From NCBI GenBank assembly GCA_041398705.1, contig JAWKUI010000004.1, positions 62,001 through 126,000 of the forward strand: DNA of 64,000 bases, in the 5' to 3' direction. Positions within the stretch are counted from its first letter, which is position 1. Every line of letters begins with the position of its first letter. This DNA comes from NORP259 sp041398705. Lineage in GTDB: Bacteria > Planctomycetota > UBA1135 > GCA-002686595. The notes under the pieces are model-generated. The model was not told the DNA's origin. It saw nothing but the letters and a program-made list of their open reading frames with translations, and searched no databases. The translations under genes were made by a program, and so were the position numbers. Of this stretch, positions 9,173-17,174 are shown one piece after another.

Positions 9173-10270
9173 TCAGTCCTTCGCCTCCTGCGGAGCGCCA
9201 CAGGAGGTGCAGAAGCGCGCGTCGGCGGCCACGGGGTCGTTGCAGCGCGGGCAGGTGCGGTCCGGCTGGGTCGGCACCTCGCGCAGGGGTTTGCCGCAGT
9301 GGCTGCAGAAGCGTCCGGGGGCCACGGTCGTGTGGCACGCGCCGCAGACGATGCCCGCGGCCGCCGGGGTCAGGCTGTTGCCGCCCTGGGAGTCGCGCAC
9401 GAGCATCTGCGCCATGCCCAGGCCCACGCCCAGGGCCGCGCCATCGGCCAGGCCACCGCCGGCCCCGCCGCCTTTGGCCATGCCTTCGCCCGCGCCCATC
9501 ATCGCCTTGCCGGCGGCGAACTTCTGGTACTGCTCGACCCCACCGACGGTGCGCAGGTACGCCGCGTCGCGATATAGGGCCTTGAGGTTCTCCGCGTCGC
9601 CATCATCGATGCCCACGACGAAGTTGCCGAACCGCACGATGTGCACGCCGTAGGGGGTCACGTGTTTCTCGATGCCCTCGAGCACCGTGCGCTCGATCTC
9701 TTCGGTGTAGGCCCCCGAGGTCACCTCGAGCAGCGGCCACTTCTGCTTGACGAGCAGTTCCGCCACGCGGTCGCGCAGCACCTTGAGCACCTGTTCCTTG
9801 AGCCACGCCTTGACCTGGAAGGACGCGGCGCGGCCCATGCCCACGAGGCCCACGATCAGCTTCTCGGGGTCCACGACCTGGAAGGAGAATTCGCCGTGCA
9901 CCATGGTTTCGACGGGCACGCCGCTCTTCGGATCTTCCACGTGGCCGATGCGCCCGCCGAATTTGATCCCCGTGTGCTCGCGCACGTTGACGAAGAACAC
10001 CTCCGTCAGGAACACGTTGCCGCCGGTGAACGAGTCGACGAGGTTCGACAGGAAGGGGATGTTGCTCGAGTCGAGGGTATGGCGCCCCGGGTCGAGCAGG
10101 CCGACGACCTTGCCGTCCCGGAAGAACAGGGCGCGCTCGTCGGAATCGACGGTGAGCTGGGCCTTGTTGGGGATGGTCTGGTCCGGGTGTTTCCAGACGA
10201 TCTCGCCCTTGGTGCCATCCGGGCGCGCCACCATCATTTCCCTGGTGCCGCGTTTGAACCACTCGATCAT
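9173..10270 (-). CDS. SPFH/band-7 protein with C-terminal double zinc ribbon (YdjI-like)
   Basis: 365 residues from the ATG at 10270 (MIEWFKRG). Residues about 30-240 form the SPFH/virion-core-like domain of the Bacillus YdjI type. A glycine/alanine-rich hinge follows (KGGGAGGGLADG). The C-terminus then has two zinc ribbons: CGACHTT...CSHCGK and CPRCND...CTSCGA. YdjI-type proteins assemble on membranes and work with a zinc-ribbon membrane protein (YdjG) and PspA-like factors in envelope stress. Here the divergent neighbour at 10465 is YdjG-like, which supports the call. No signal peptide or clear membrane helix is present. The longer frame to 10402 is rejected because its extra N-terminus is low complexity. 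Confidence 0.82.
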   Translation of the reverse strand: MIEWFKRGTREMMVARPDGTKGEIVWKHPDQTIPNKAQLTVDSDERALFFRDGKVVGLLDPGRHTLDSSNIPFLSNLVDSFTGGNVFLTEVFFVNVREHTGIKFGGRIGHVEDPKSGVPVETMVHGEFSFQVVDPEKLIVGLVGMGRAASFQVKAWLKEQVLKVLRDRVAELLVKQKWPLLEVTSGAYTEEIERTVLEGIEKHVTPYGVHIVRFGNFVVGIDDGDAENLKALYRDAAYLRTVGGVEQYQKFAAGKAMMGAGEGMAKGGGAGGGLADGAALGVGLGMAQMLVRDSQGGNSLTPAAAGIVCGACHTTVAPGRFCSHCGKPLREVPTQPDRTCPRCNDPVAADARFCTSCGAPQEAKD

Positions 10271-10464
10271 GTCCGGGTCTCTCTCTGGGGGTTGGGGGGG
10301 GAAGGGGAGTCGTGCGGTATGCGCCGCAGCCCGGTCCATTCTAGGTCGAATGGGCGAGCGGGCGGTGGGGAAACTGCGGGGGGACGGGCCGGGATGCCGC
10401 ACGCGGGCCCAAGTGCTTTCGAATGGCGCGCGGCCGGCGTAGTAACTAGGATCCGAAACCGCCC

Positions 10465-11577
10465 ATGTCCGCCGCCGGTCCCACGCCGAAACCCCAGGAG
10501 GTGCACGCCCGTTGCCACAATTGCGGCGCGGACGTGTTCTGGAGTCCTGCGCACCAAGGGCTGTATTGCGAGCACTGCGAAACCGTGCGACCGGTGGTGG
10601 AACTGCCCGGGCAGATCCTCGAGCGACCGCTGGAGCAGCGACCCGAGGGGGTAGCGACGGGCGTGCAAGGGTTGATGGACGGGCGCGCCTTGCGCTGCGA
10701 GACCTGCGGCGCGCAGGTGGTGCTGATGGGCCGCGAGATCTCGAAGTTCTGCGGCTTCTGCGGTTCCCCGCACGTGCTGCCCACCGATCAGCGCCGCAAC
10801 CCGATCCAGCCCGAATCGGTGATCCCCCTGATGCTGCCCCGCGCCCGGGTGCAGCAGCTGTTCAAGAAATGGCTCGGTCGGCTGTGGTTCCGGCCCAATG
10901 CCCTGCGCAACCTCGATCTGGACAAGGCGCTGGGCATCTACGTGCCCGCCTGGACCTTCGATGCCGAAGCCGATTCCCATTGGCGCGCGGATGCGGGGTA
11001 TTACTACTACGTGCCCGTGACGCGCACCGTGATCGTGAACGGCAAACCCCGGGTGACCACCACCCAGGAGCGGCGGGTTCGTTGGGAACCCGCGGCGGGC
11101 CACCGACACGACTTCTTCAACGACCTGCAGGTGCTGGCGTCGAAGGGCGTGGACGCGGGGTTGGCGGAGGAGTTGGGGCGCTTCGACACCAAAGCGCTGG
11201 TGCCGTATCAGCCCGAGTACCTGGTCGGTTGGGAAGCGGAGGAATATGCGATCGACCTGGATGGGGCCTGGCAGGAGGGCCGCGAGCGCATGCTCGAGAC
11301 CCAGCGCCAGCGTTGCTCCGGGGATGTTCCGGGGGATACGCAGCGCAATCTGCAGGTCCGGACCGACCTGGACGATGTGCGCTGGAAACACGTGCTGCTG
11401 CCGCTCTGGAGCCTGACGTATCGCTTCCAGGGCAAGCGCTACGCCGTATTGATCAACGGTCAGACGGGCGCGATCGTGGGCCGTGCGCCCTATTCGTGGG
11501 TCAAGATCCTGCTCGCGGTGCTGGCCGTGGCGGCGGTGGTGGGCATCGGGATCGCCGTGGCCCAGGGGCAACGCTGA
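10465..11577 (+). CDS. Zinc-ribbon membrane protein, YdjG-like partner of the SPFH protein
   Basis: 370 residues. The N-terminus has two treble-cysteine zinc ribbons: C17/C20 with C35/C38, and C78/C81 with C96/C99. The middle (about 120-330) is a beta-rich domain with YYYYVPVTRT and a tryptophan-containing WKHVLLPLW segment. One membrane helix near 347-365 ends the protein, leaving the ribbons in the cytoplasm. This matches the zinc-ribbon/TFIIB-like membrane proteins that accompany SPFH YdjI-type proteins. It is divergent from that gene across 194 bases. A TAGGAT box at 10447-10452 lies 12 bases before the ATG and no Shine-Dalgarno site is visible. Confidence 0.72.
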   Translation: MSAAGPTPKPQEVHARCHNCGADVFWSPAHQGLYCEHCETVRPVVELPGQILERPLEQRPEGVATGVQGLMDGRALRCETCGAQVVLMGREISKFCGFCGSPHVLPTDQRRNPIQPESVIPLMLPRARVQQLFKKWLGRLWFRPNALRNLDLDKALGIYVPAWTFDAEADSHWRADAGYYYYVPVTRTVIVNGKPRVTTTQERRVRWEPAAGHRHDFFNDLQVLASKGVDAGLAEELGRFDTKALVPYQPEYLVGWEAEEYAIDLDGAWQEGRERMLETQRQRCSGDVPGDTQRNLQVRTDLDDVRWKHVLLPLWSLTYRFQGKRYAVLINGQTGAIVGRAPYSWVKILLAVLAVAAVVGIGIAVAQGQR

Positions 11578-11695
11578 TTCGACGCGGGCGTCAGACGCGG
11601 ATATCGATCCTGAATCCGGTCTGGGGCCCGTTGCAGGCTGGCCTCGCGGGAAGCGGGGGCGTAGAACAGGGAGGCCCTTTTTCACCGCTGCGATC

Positions 11696-13090
11696 ATGAA
11701 ACGTCCGATTCTGCTCTGCGCCCTGGCCTTCGCCGCCTGCCAGACCCCCGGGGACAAGCCGGAACCGCTGCAACTGCCCGCCCTGCCGGATGGTTTCCAG
11801 AACAGTGAAACCCAGGCGGAGGCGGCGGCGGTGGCCAGTTTCCACGAGGCGTTTGGCGATGCGCAGCTCGACGAGTTGATCGCGGAAGCGCTGCAGCACA
11901 ACCGGGACCTCGGCGCGTCGGCGGCTCGCGTGCTCGCGGCCGCGGCGGCCTGGCGGGGCTCGCGCGCGGCGTTCCTTCCTTCGGTGGATGCGCAAGCGGG
12001 CGCGGCCCGGCAGAAGCAGGTCTACGTCGGATTGCCGATTCCCGGTGGTGACGTGTTGACGAGTTACGCAACGGCCTTCGATGCGGGGTTCAGCGCCAGT
12101 TGGGAGCCCGACCTTTGGGGCCGGCTTTCCGCGGGCGAACGGCGCACGGAAGCGCAACTCGCGGCCCAGGCCGCGGCGTGGCGTGCAGCCCGTTTGTCCG
12201 TGGCCACCGGGGTGGCGAAGGCGTGGTACACCCTGCGCGGCGCCCAGGCGCAATGCGTGCTCGCCGAAGATGCCGTGCGCGCGTGGCAGGGAAGTCTGGA
12301 CTACGCGCAGGCCCGGCGCGAGGCGGGCGTAGGGGCCGCGCTCGACGTGGCCCTGCTCGAAGCCCGCGTGGCCAGCGCGCAGGCGGATCTCGCCGCCCGC
12401 GATTCCGCGCGTGCCTCCGCGGGCCGTGCGCTCGAACTGCTACTCGGCCGCTATCCCTCCGGGCTGCTTGATGGGCCCGCGTTCGCCATGCCGACCCTGC
12501 CGCCGGTGCAGGCGGGACTGCCCGCAGATCTGCTCGCGCGCCGGCCGGACCTGGCTGCATTGCAGTGGCAGCTCACCGCGTTGCGCGCGGGTTGGGATCA
12601 GGCAGCGGCGGAGTTCTATCCGCGCCTTTCCTTGACCGCCCAAGGCGGGCTCACTTCGAACGCGCTCGATGACCTGCTGAAGGGCGACTTCCAAGTGTGG
12701 AGCCTGGCGGGTCGCGTGCTCGGGCCCATCTGGGACGGCGGCCGGCGCAAGGCGAACCTCGAAGGGGTCGAGGCGCAGATCCAGGAGGCCGAGCTGCAGT
12801 TCGTGAGCGCGGTGCTGGCGGCCTGCGCCGAAGTGGAGGGGGCCCTGGCGGATGGCCAGGCCTTGACCCGCCAGGCCCAGGGGCTGGACGGCGCCCGCGC
12901 GGCGGCCACCAAAGCCCGCGATCTGGTCCAGGCGCGCCGGGACCAGGGGCTGTTGCCGATCAGCGAAGTGCTCGAGGCCGAGCGGGCGCGCATCGGCAGC
13001 GAAGCCCAGTACCTGGCGGTCCAGGTGCAGCAGATCCTCCGCAGAATCGACCTGATCGCGGCCCTGGGGGGCGGGTTGGCTCCGGAATAG
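11696..13090 (+). CDS. NodT/OprM-type outer-membrane efflux lipoprotein
   Basis: 464 residues from the ATG at 11696, which gives a compact lipoprotein signal ending FAAC (C15). Two outer-membrane-efflux (OEP) repeats follow. The DLWGRLSAGERR segment and the GRVLGPIWDGGRRKAN segment are hallmarks of the NodT family, which form the trimeric exit duct of RND or MFS tripartite pumps. No membrane-fusion protein or inner-membrane pump lies in the window, so it must pair with components encoded elsewhere. The longer frame upstream (from 11483) overlaps the preceding gene and is rejected. Confidence 0.85.
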   Translation: MKRPILLCALAFAACQTPGDKPEPLQLPALPDGFQNSETQAEAAAVASFHEAFGDAQLDELIAEALQHNRDLGASAARVLAAAAAWRGSRAAFLPSVDAQAGAARQKQVYVGLPIPGGDVLTSYATAFDAGFSASWEPDLWGRLSAGERRTEAQLAAQAAAWRAARLSVATGVAKAWYTLRGAQAQCVLAEDAVRAWQGSLDYAQARREAGVGAALDVALLEARVASAQADLAARDSARASAGRALELLLGRYPSGLLDGPAFAMPTLPPVQAGLPADLLARRPDLAALQWQLTALRAGWDQAAAEFYPRLSLTAQGGLTSNALDDLLKGDFQVWSLAGRVLGPIWDGGRRKANLEGVEAQIQEAELQFVSAVLAACAEVEGALADGQALTRQAQGLDGARAAATKARDLVQARRDQGLLPISEVLEAERARIGSEAQYLAVQVQQILRRIDLIAALGGGLAPE

Positions 13091-13233
13091 GAAAGGGGGC
13101 CCCAGCCGCCGTTTTCCCCGGCATTTCTCTGTCTCGGAATGGGGATTTGCGTGCAACCCAGGCGGCTTTGGTGCCAAATGGGGACAGGGTGGGCGTGGCC
13201 TGCCCCCGGGCCAACCACCGCACACCACCGCCC

Positions 13234-13689
13234 ATGAGCCGATTCCGCAGTAGCCCCCAGACCACCCGCGTCTGCCACAGGCTCGATCTGCCCGAGGTCC
13301 TGCTGAACAAGCGACCCCGGACCCGGGAGGGGCAGCGCTTTGCGCCCCAGCCGGAGGCCCAACCGACCCGCGCCGTGCGTCCGGCACCGGGCCCCGCGCC
13401 GGTCAAACCCGCCTCCCAGGAGCCGGAAGTGGTCCGGGAGGCGATCCTGACCCTCGAGCGGCGCCTGCGCAAGCTGGCCGGGGCCCTGGAGAACCAGGAA
13501 GCCCTGCTGCTGCAGATGCGCGGCAAGGGGGGGGACCCGGAGGGGGTGGCCTCGGTCTACCGCGAGGTCCAGGGCCTCGTGGGGGATCATCCTGAGACCC
13601 GCCGGAAGGTCGACCTGATGCGAAGGATCTTCGAATCGAACCAGGAGCTTCGGGAAAGGATCACTTCCCTGCGCCGGATGACCGAATAG
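13234..13689 (+). CDS. Small coiled-coil protein with the same C-terminal module as the degenerate GGDEF protein
   Basis: 151 residues; I do not recognise a named family. Residues 1-60 are basic and proline-rich, probably unstructured. Residues about 66-98 are a predicted coiled coil (LERRLRKLAGALENQEALLL). Residues 103-140 form a helical tail with the pattern EGV-S-YR-VQGL-G, then DLM-IF-N-L. This tail and the coiled coil align without gaps to residues 259-325 of the protein at 16085-17092; I count 19 identities in the last 38 positions. The gene ends 74 bases before the MamK-like actin gene and points the same way, so a filament-linked role is plausible but inferred. The ATG at 13234 is chosen because upstream codons in frame lie inside the efflux gene. 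Confidence 0.7.
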   Translation: MSRFRSSPQTTRVCHRLDLPEVLLNKRPRTREGQRFAPQPEAQPTRAVRPAPGPAPVKPASQEPEVVREAILTLERRLRKLAGALENQEALLLQMRGKGGDPEGVASVYREVQGLVGDHPETRRKVDLMRRIFESNQELRERITSLRRMTE

Positions 13690-13726
13690 GATATTCGCCC
13701 CTTGGTGGCAAACCCATCCCCCGAGG

Positions 13727-13756
13727 GGGTCGGCATGGGCCGACCCACCCAGGAGG
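13727..13756 (+). promoter_or_regulatory. Leader hairpin and strong Shine-Dalgarno site of the actin gene
   Basis: An 8-bp stem (13727-13734 with 13739-13746, 4-base loop) sits directly before AGGAGG at 13751-13756, which is 7 bases from the ATG at 13764. A consensus ribosome site is rare in this window, so it supports high translation of the actin. The hairpin could protect the mRNA 5' region or be the end of the upstream transcript. Confidence 0.6.
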
Positions 13757-13763
13757 AAGCTGT

Positions 13764-14813
13764 ATGACAGACAAAGAAGAAATCAAGAAGGACCACGGCG
13801 TGCTGTACCTCGGCATCGACCTTGGTACCTCCCGTACGTCCGTTTGCGCCTCAAACGGTGTCCGTGAAACGATCGAGTCCTTCGTGGGCTACCCCAAGGA
13901 TCCTGTCGCTCGCAAGCTGCTCAAGAAGGACGTTCTCTTCGGCGAGGAAGCCCGCCAGAAGCGTCTTTCCCTCAACCTCCACCGCCCGCTCGAGCACGGT
14001 GTGCTCACGTTCAACAAAGACGGTGAGGATTCCGAGAGCCTGCGCGCTGCCCAGGACCTTGTGAAGGAAACCGTGCGTCTGGCCCGTCCCCGCAAGGACG
14101 AGCTGATCTACGCGGTGATCGGCGTGCCTGCCCAAGCCTCGATCAACAACAAAGACGCGATCCTGCAGGCCGCGCGCGAGTCCGTGGACTCCGTGATGCT
14201 GTGCTCGGAGCCGTTCTCGGTGGCCTATGGCCTCGACATGCTCGAGGACGTGCTGGTGATCGACATCGGTGCCGGTACGGTCGACCTGTGCCGGATGCAC
14301 GGCACCATGCCGGAGGAATCCGACCAGATCACCCTGACCAGCGGCGGCGACTTCGTCGACGAGCAGCTGGCCCAGGAGCTGAAGAAGGCGTTCCCCGATG
14401 CCCAGCACACCAAGCAGATGCTGAAGTCCATCAAAGAGCGTTTCTCGACCGTTGAAGACAACGTCGAGCGCATCATGGTGGAGCTTCCGGTGAAGGGCAA
14501 GCCGACCCAACTCGACATCACCGAATGCATGCGCAAAGCCTGCCGTGCCATGGTGCCGCCGATCGTGGAAGGCCTCGGTGAGCTGATCGCCACCTTCGAC
14601 CCGGAATTCCAGGACCGCCTGAAGAACCGCGTGCTGCTCGCCGGTGGGGGTAGCCAGATCCGCGGCCTCGACACGGCCATCCAGTCCTACATGCAAGAGA
14701 CCCTGGGCGGCGGCAAAGTGATCCGCACCGAGGAGCCGATGTACGGCGGTGCCAACGGCGCGCTGAAGATCGCCCACGACATGCCCGAGGAGTACTGGGA
14801 AAAACTCAAGTAG
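13764..14813 (+). CDS. MamK-like bacterial actin
   Basis: 349 residues of the MreB/MamK actin fold. Phosphate loop 1 is LGIDLGTSRTS (16-26), phosphate loop 2 IDIGAGTVDLC (166-176) and the adenosine loop LLAGGGSQIRGL (291-302). Glu149 in LCSEPFSVAYGLD matches the catalytic glutamate region. Features shared with MamK of magnetotactic bacteria include VGYPKD, GVPA-AS-NK, GT-P--DQITLT and the ending P-EYW. MamK polymerises into ATP-dependent filaments. No other magnetosome gene is visible, so the filament probably organises something else. The gene uses more CGT, GGT and CTT-type codons than its neighbours, like the peroxiredoxin gene, hinting at high expression. It is flanked by two proteins sharing a helical module. 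Confidence 0.88.
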   Translation: MTDKEEIKKDHGVLYLGIDLGTSRTSVCASNGVRETIESFVGYPKDPVARKLLKKDVLFGEEARQKRLSLNLHRPLEHGVLTFNKDGEDSESLRAAQDLVKETVRLARPRKDELIYAVIGVPAQASINNKDAILQAARESVDSVMLCSEPFSVAYGLDMLEDVLVIDIGAGTVDLCRMHGTMPEESDQITLTSGGDFVDEQLAQELKKAFPDAQHTKQMLKSIKERFSTVEDNVERIMVELPVKGKPTQLDITECMRKACRAMVPPIVEGLGELIATFDPEFQDRLKNRVLLAGGGSQIRGLDTAIQSYMQETLGGGKVIRTEEPMYGGANGALKIAHDMPEEYWEKLK

Positions 14814-14832
14814 TCGCTTTCCCACGCATGCT

Positions 14833-14867
14833 GCGGGGCGGGCCTTCCTGTGGGGGGCCCGCCCCGC
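14833..14867 (+). terminator. Rho-independent terminator after the actin gene
   Basis: Perfect 12-bp GC stem (14833-14844 with 14856-14867), followed by TAGGTTTTGTTG. It sits 20 bases past the actin stop. The tail also supplies a TAGGTT box 6 bases before the next ATG. Confidence 0.8.
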
Positions 14868-14879
14868 TAGGTTTTGTTG

Positions 14880-16013
14880 ATGCCCGCTTCCGCCGAGCCA
14901 GAGTCCCGCTGCCGCGGGCCGGTGCTGACGCTTCTCGGGGCCACGGCCCTGGCCGCGGCGGCGCACCTGTGGTTGCCGCGCCATCCCGAGTGGGTCGAGT
15001 CGTTCTACCGCCCCCGCGTCTACGGCGCCGTGCGGGCCAGCGTGCATCGGGTGTGCGCCTTGGCGCCGTTCTCCGTGGCCCAGGGCCTCGTCGTGCTGCT
15101 CGTTTTGGGCCTCTTGTGCGCGGGCTTCCGCCACCTGCGCCGCAGCGGGGTGCGGGCGTTACCCGGACTCTTGCTGCGTGCCTTGCGCAGCGCCGCCGTG
15201 CTCTACGCCCTGTACCTCGTGCTCTGGGGGGCGCTCGCTTGGCGGCCGACCTTGGCCCAGCGCTGGGGGTTCGAGGGCGGGCAGGAAGACCTCATGGGTT
15301 TGGCCGATGAGTTGACGGCAGCGCTGCTCGCCGACCGGCCCGGGCTCGATCGCGAGGGGTTTTCCGCCTGGGGGGCCGATGGACGGCCGACCGCAGCCAT
15401 CCGCCAGGCCCTCGAGCGGGCCGGCGCGCTGCAGCCGGAGTTCGCCGGGCCGGTGCCCGCGCTGCGGCGCTTCGCCACCCCGCGCCTGTGGGCCCGCTTC
15501 GGCATCTCGGGGATCTTCGTGCCATTCACCGGCGAGCCCCACGTGAACGCCGAAGCCCCGGCCGTGCGCCAGCCGTTCCACGCCTTGCATGAGATCGCCC
15601 ACGCCCGCGGCATCGTGCGCGAGGACGAGGCCAACTTCGTCGCCTGGTGGATCGCGGTGCACTCCGGGGATCCCCATCTGCGGTACGCCGCCAACCTGGT
15701 GGCCTGGGAACACGCGTTGGTGGCCCTGTCGATCGTCGATACGCCCGCGGCGAAAGAGATGGCGGGGCGGCTGACCCCAGAGATCCGCGCCGACCGCAAG
15801 GCTGTCACGGAGTATTGGCGGCAGTTCGAGGGGCCGCTGGAGGCGGTCGGCCGGCGCACCAACGACCTGTTCCTCAAGAGCCAAGGCCAAACGCACGGGG
15901 TGGCCAGCTACGGCCGCATGTTGCAACTTCTATTGGCCGAGCGGGCCCACCGGTTGGCGCCGACTCCGCCGCCGGAAAATGTTTCCCGGTCCGGCGCGGG
16001 TCAGGGTCTCTGA
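14880..16013 (+). CDS. DUF3810 membrane protein with HEIAH metalloprotease-like motif
   Basis: 377 residues from the ATG at 14880. Three N-terminal membrane segments (about 14-32, 60-82 and 98-120) precede a soluble domain. HEIAH at 237-241 is followed by ARG and then REDEANFVAWW, where the downstream glutamates could complete a zinc site of gluzincin type. This is the pattern of DUF3810 proteins, whose substrates are unknown to me. A TTG at 14874 could also start the frame, but the ATG is preferred. The gene lies between the MamK-like actin and the degenerate GGDEF protein, separated from the actin by a terminator, so it may have its own transcript. Confidence 0.78.
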   Translation: MPASAEPESRCRGPVLTLLGATALAAAAHLWLPRHPEWVESFYRPRVYGAVRASVHRVCALAPFSVAQGLVVLLVLGLLCAGFRHLRRSGVRALPGLLLRALRSAAVLYALYLVLWGALAWRPTLAQRWGFEGGQEDLMGLADELTAALLADRPGLDREGFSAWGADGRPTAAIRQALERAGALQPEFAGPVPALRRFATPRLWARFGISGIFVPFTGEPHVNAEAPAVRQPFHALHEIAHARGIVREDEANFVAWWIAVHSGDPHLRYAANLVAWEHALVALSIVDTPAAKEMAGRLTPEIRADRKAVTEYWRQFEGPLEAVGRRTNDLFLKSQGQTHGVASYGRMLQLLLAERAHRLAPTPPPENVSRSGAGQGL

Positions 16014-16084
16014 TCCGGGCATCCGGCCTCAAGGGCGGCACGGTCCACGGACGAAAGCATGAGGGCCCCAGCCTGTCCTGCCGC

Positions 16085-17092
16085 ATGCGCGAATCCATCC
16101 CGTCCACCTTCAGTCGCTCCGGTCAGAGCCTCTTCTCCGTGAATGAGGTCCGGGCGCTCATGAAGATCGAGTTCGAGCGGGCCGCCCGCTACCAGTACCC
16201 GATCTGCTGCCTGCTGGTGCAGGTGGATCGCCTGCAGGACGTGGCCACCTATCACGGCCACGAGGTCAAGGACACGATTCTGAACCAGGTGGTGGACCTG
16301 ATCCGCGGGCAGACCCGCGCCGGCGACCTGCTCGGTTGCCTAGTGGAGGACCGGCTGCTCGTCGTGCTGCCGCATACTTCGCCGCGCGAGGTGACCTTCA
16401 TGCTGCGGCGATTGCTCAGCGGGGCCCGCGAGCTGCGCTTCGGTAGTGGCGGCCGGACCCAGAGCATCACCCTGTCGATCGGGGTTTCGCACAACCAGCA
16501 CCCCGAAGCCCGCAACTTCGAGACCCTCGAGCGCGTCGCCGAAGAGGGAGTCGCGGTGGCCCAGGCCTCGGGCGGCGACCGCTTCGTGGAAACCGAGCTG
16601 TACTCGCTGCACGAGCGCAAGGTGGCGGCGGCCCCCGCGGCGCCCGCGCCGAGCGAGCCGGTGGCGCAGTTTGCTGGAGTGGACTACCGCCAACGCCTGA
16701 TCGAACTGATGGAGACCGATGGCGGTCTCGAGCAGGCCGCCTCGGCCCTGGCCGAGGAAATCCTGGCGCGCGCTTTGAGCGAGGTGGGACAGATCCCCCA
16801 GCCCCCCGCGGCCCTCGACGACGACAAGGAGTCCGCCTACAAGCGCGAGATCGACAACCTGCAGCGGCGCATCGCCAAGCTGACCCAGTCGCTGGGACTG
16901 ACCGAACAGGAGATTGCGCGCCTACGCGCCATGAAGAGCGTCGACGAAGGGGTCTCTTCGCTGTATCGCGATGTGCAGGGACTCAGCGGCGCCGATGCCC
17001 GCGCGGAGCTCAAGAAGGACCTGATGTCCGCCATCTTCCAGGCGAACCTCGACCTGCAGAGCAAGGCCAAGGGCAAGCGCGACAGCGGCTGA
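16085..17092 (+). CDS. Degenerate GGDEF-domain protein with C-terminal coiled coil and shared helical module
   Basis: 335 residues from the ATG at 16085. Residues about 15-172 follow the GGDEF fold (EFERAARYQYPICCLLVQVD, then TLSIGVS and a GGDRF end). The active-site loop reads CLVEDR at about 85-90 instead of GG(D/E)EF, so cyclic-di-GMP synthesis is unlikely. A proline/alanine-rich linker (180-195) leads to a helical region. A coiled coil follows at about 250-285, and the module EGV-S-YR-VQGL at 288-325 matches the tail of the small protein at 13234-13689. Both flank the MamK-like actin, so I infer a sensory or scaffold role connected to that filament. The frame upstream of 16085 overlaps the DUF3810 gene and is not used. 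Confidence 0.75.
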   Translation: MRESIPSTFSRSGQSLFSVNEVRALMKIEFERAARYQYPICCLLVQVDRLQDVATYHGHEVKDTILNQVVDLIRGQTRAGDLLGCLVEDRLLVVLPHTSPREVTFMLRRLLSGARELRFGSGGRTQSITLSIGVSHNQHPEARNFETLERVAEEGVAVAQASGGDRFVETELYSLHERKVAAAPAAPAPSEPVAQFAGVDYRQRLIELMETDGGLEQAASALAEEILARALSEVGQIPQPPAALDDDKESAYKREIDNLQRRIAKLTQSLGLTEQEIARLRAMKSVDEGVSSLYRDVQGLSGADARAELKKDLMSAIFQANLDLQSKAKGKRDSG

Positions 17093-17119
17093 GCGGAGCG
17101 CCGATGGACTCCCAAAACA

Positions 17120-17153
17120 ACGCGGGTCCGACCTCGAAAGGTCGGACCCGCGT
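17120..17153. terminator. Bidirectional terminator between convergent genes
   Basis: Perfect 15-bp stem (17120-17134 with 17139-17153) and a CGAA loop. The plus side continues GTTTC and the minus side TGTTTTGGG. It lies between the plus-strand GGDEF-type gene and the minus-strand dehydrogenase gene, serving both. Confidence 0.85.
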
Positions 17154-17174
17154 GTTTCTAGGCGATCTTGCGGA

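Noticed and set aside
13234..17092. Magnetosome gene island
   Set aside because: Only the MamK-like actin is present; no mamA, mamB, mamE, mamM, mamO or mamQ-like gene in the window.
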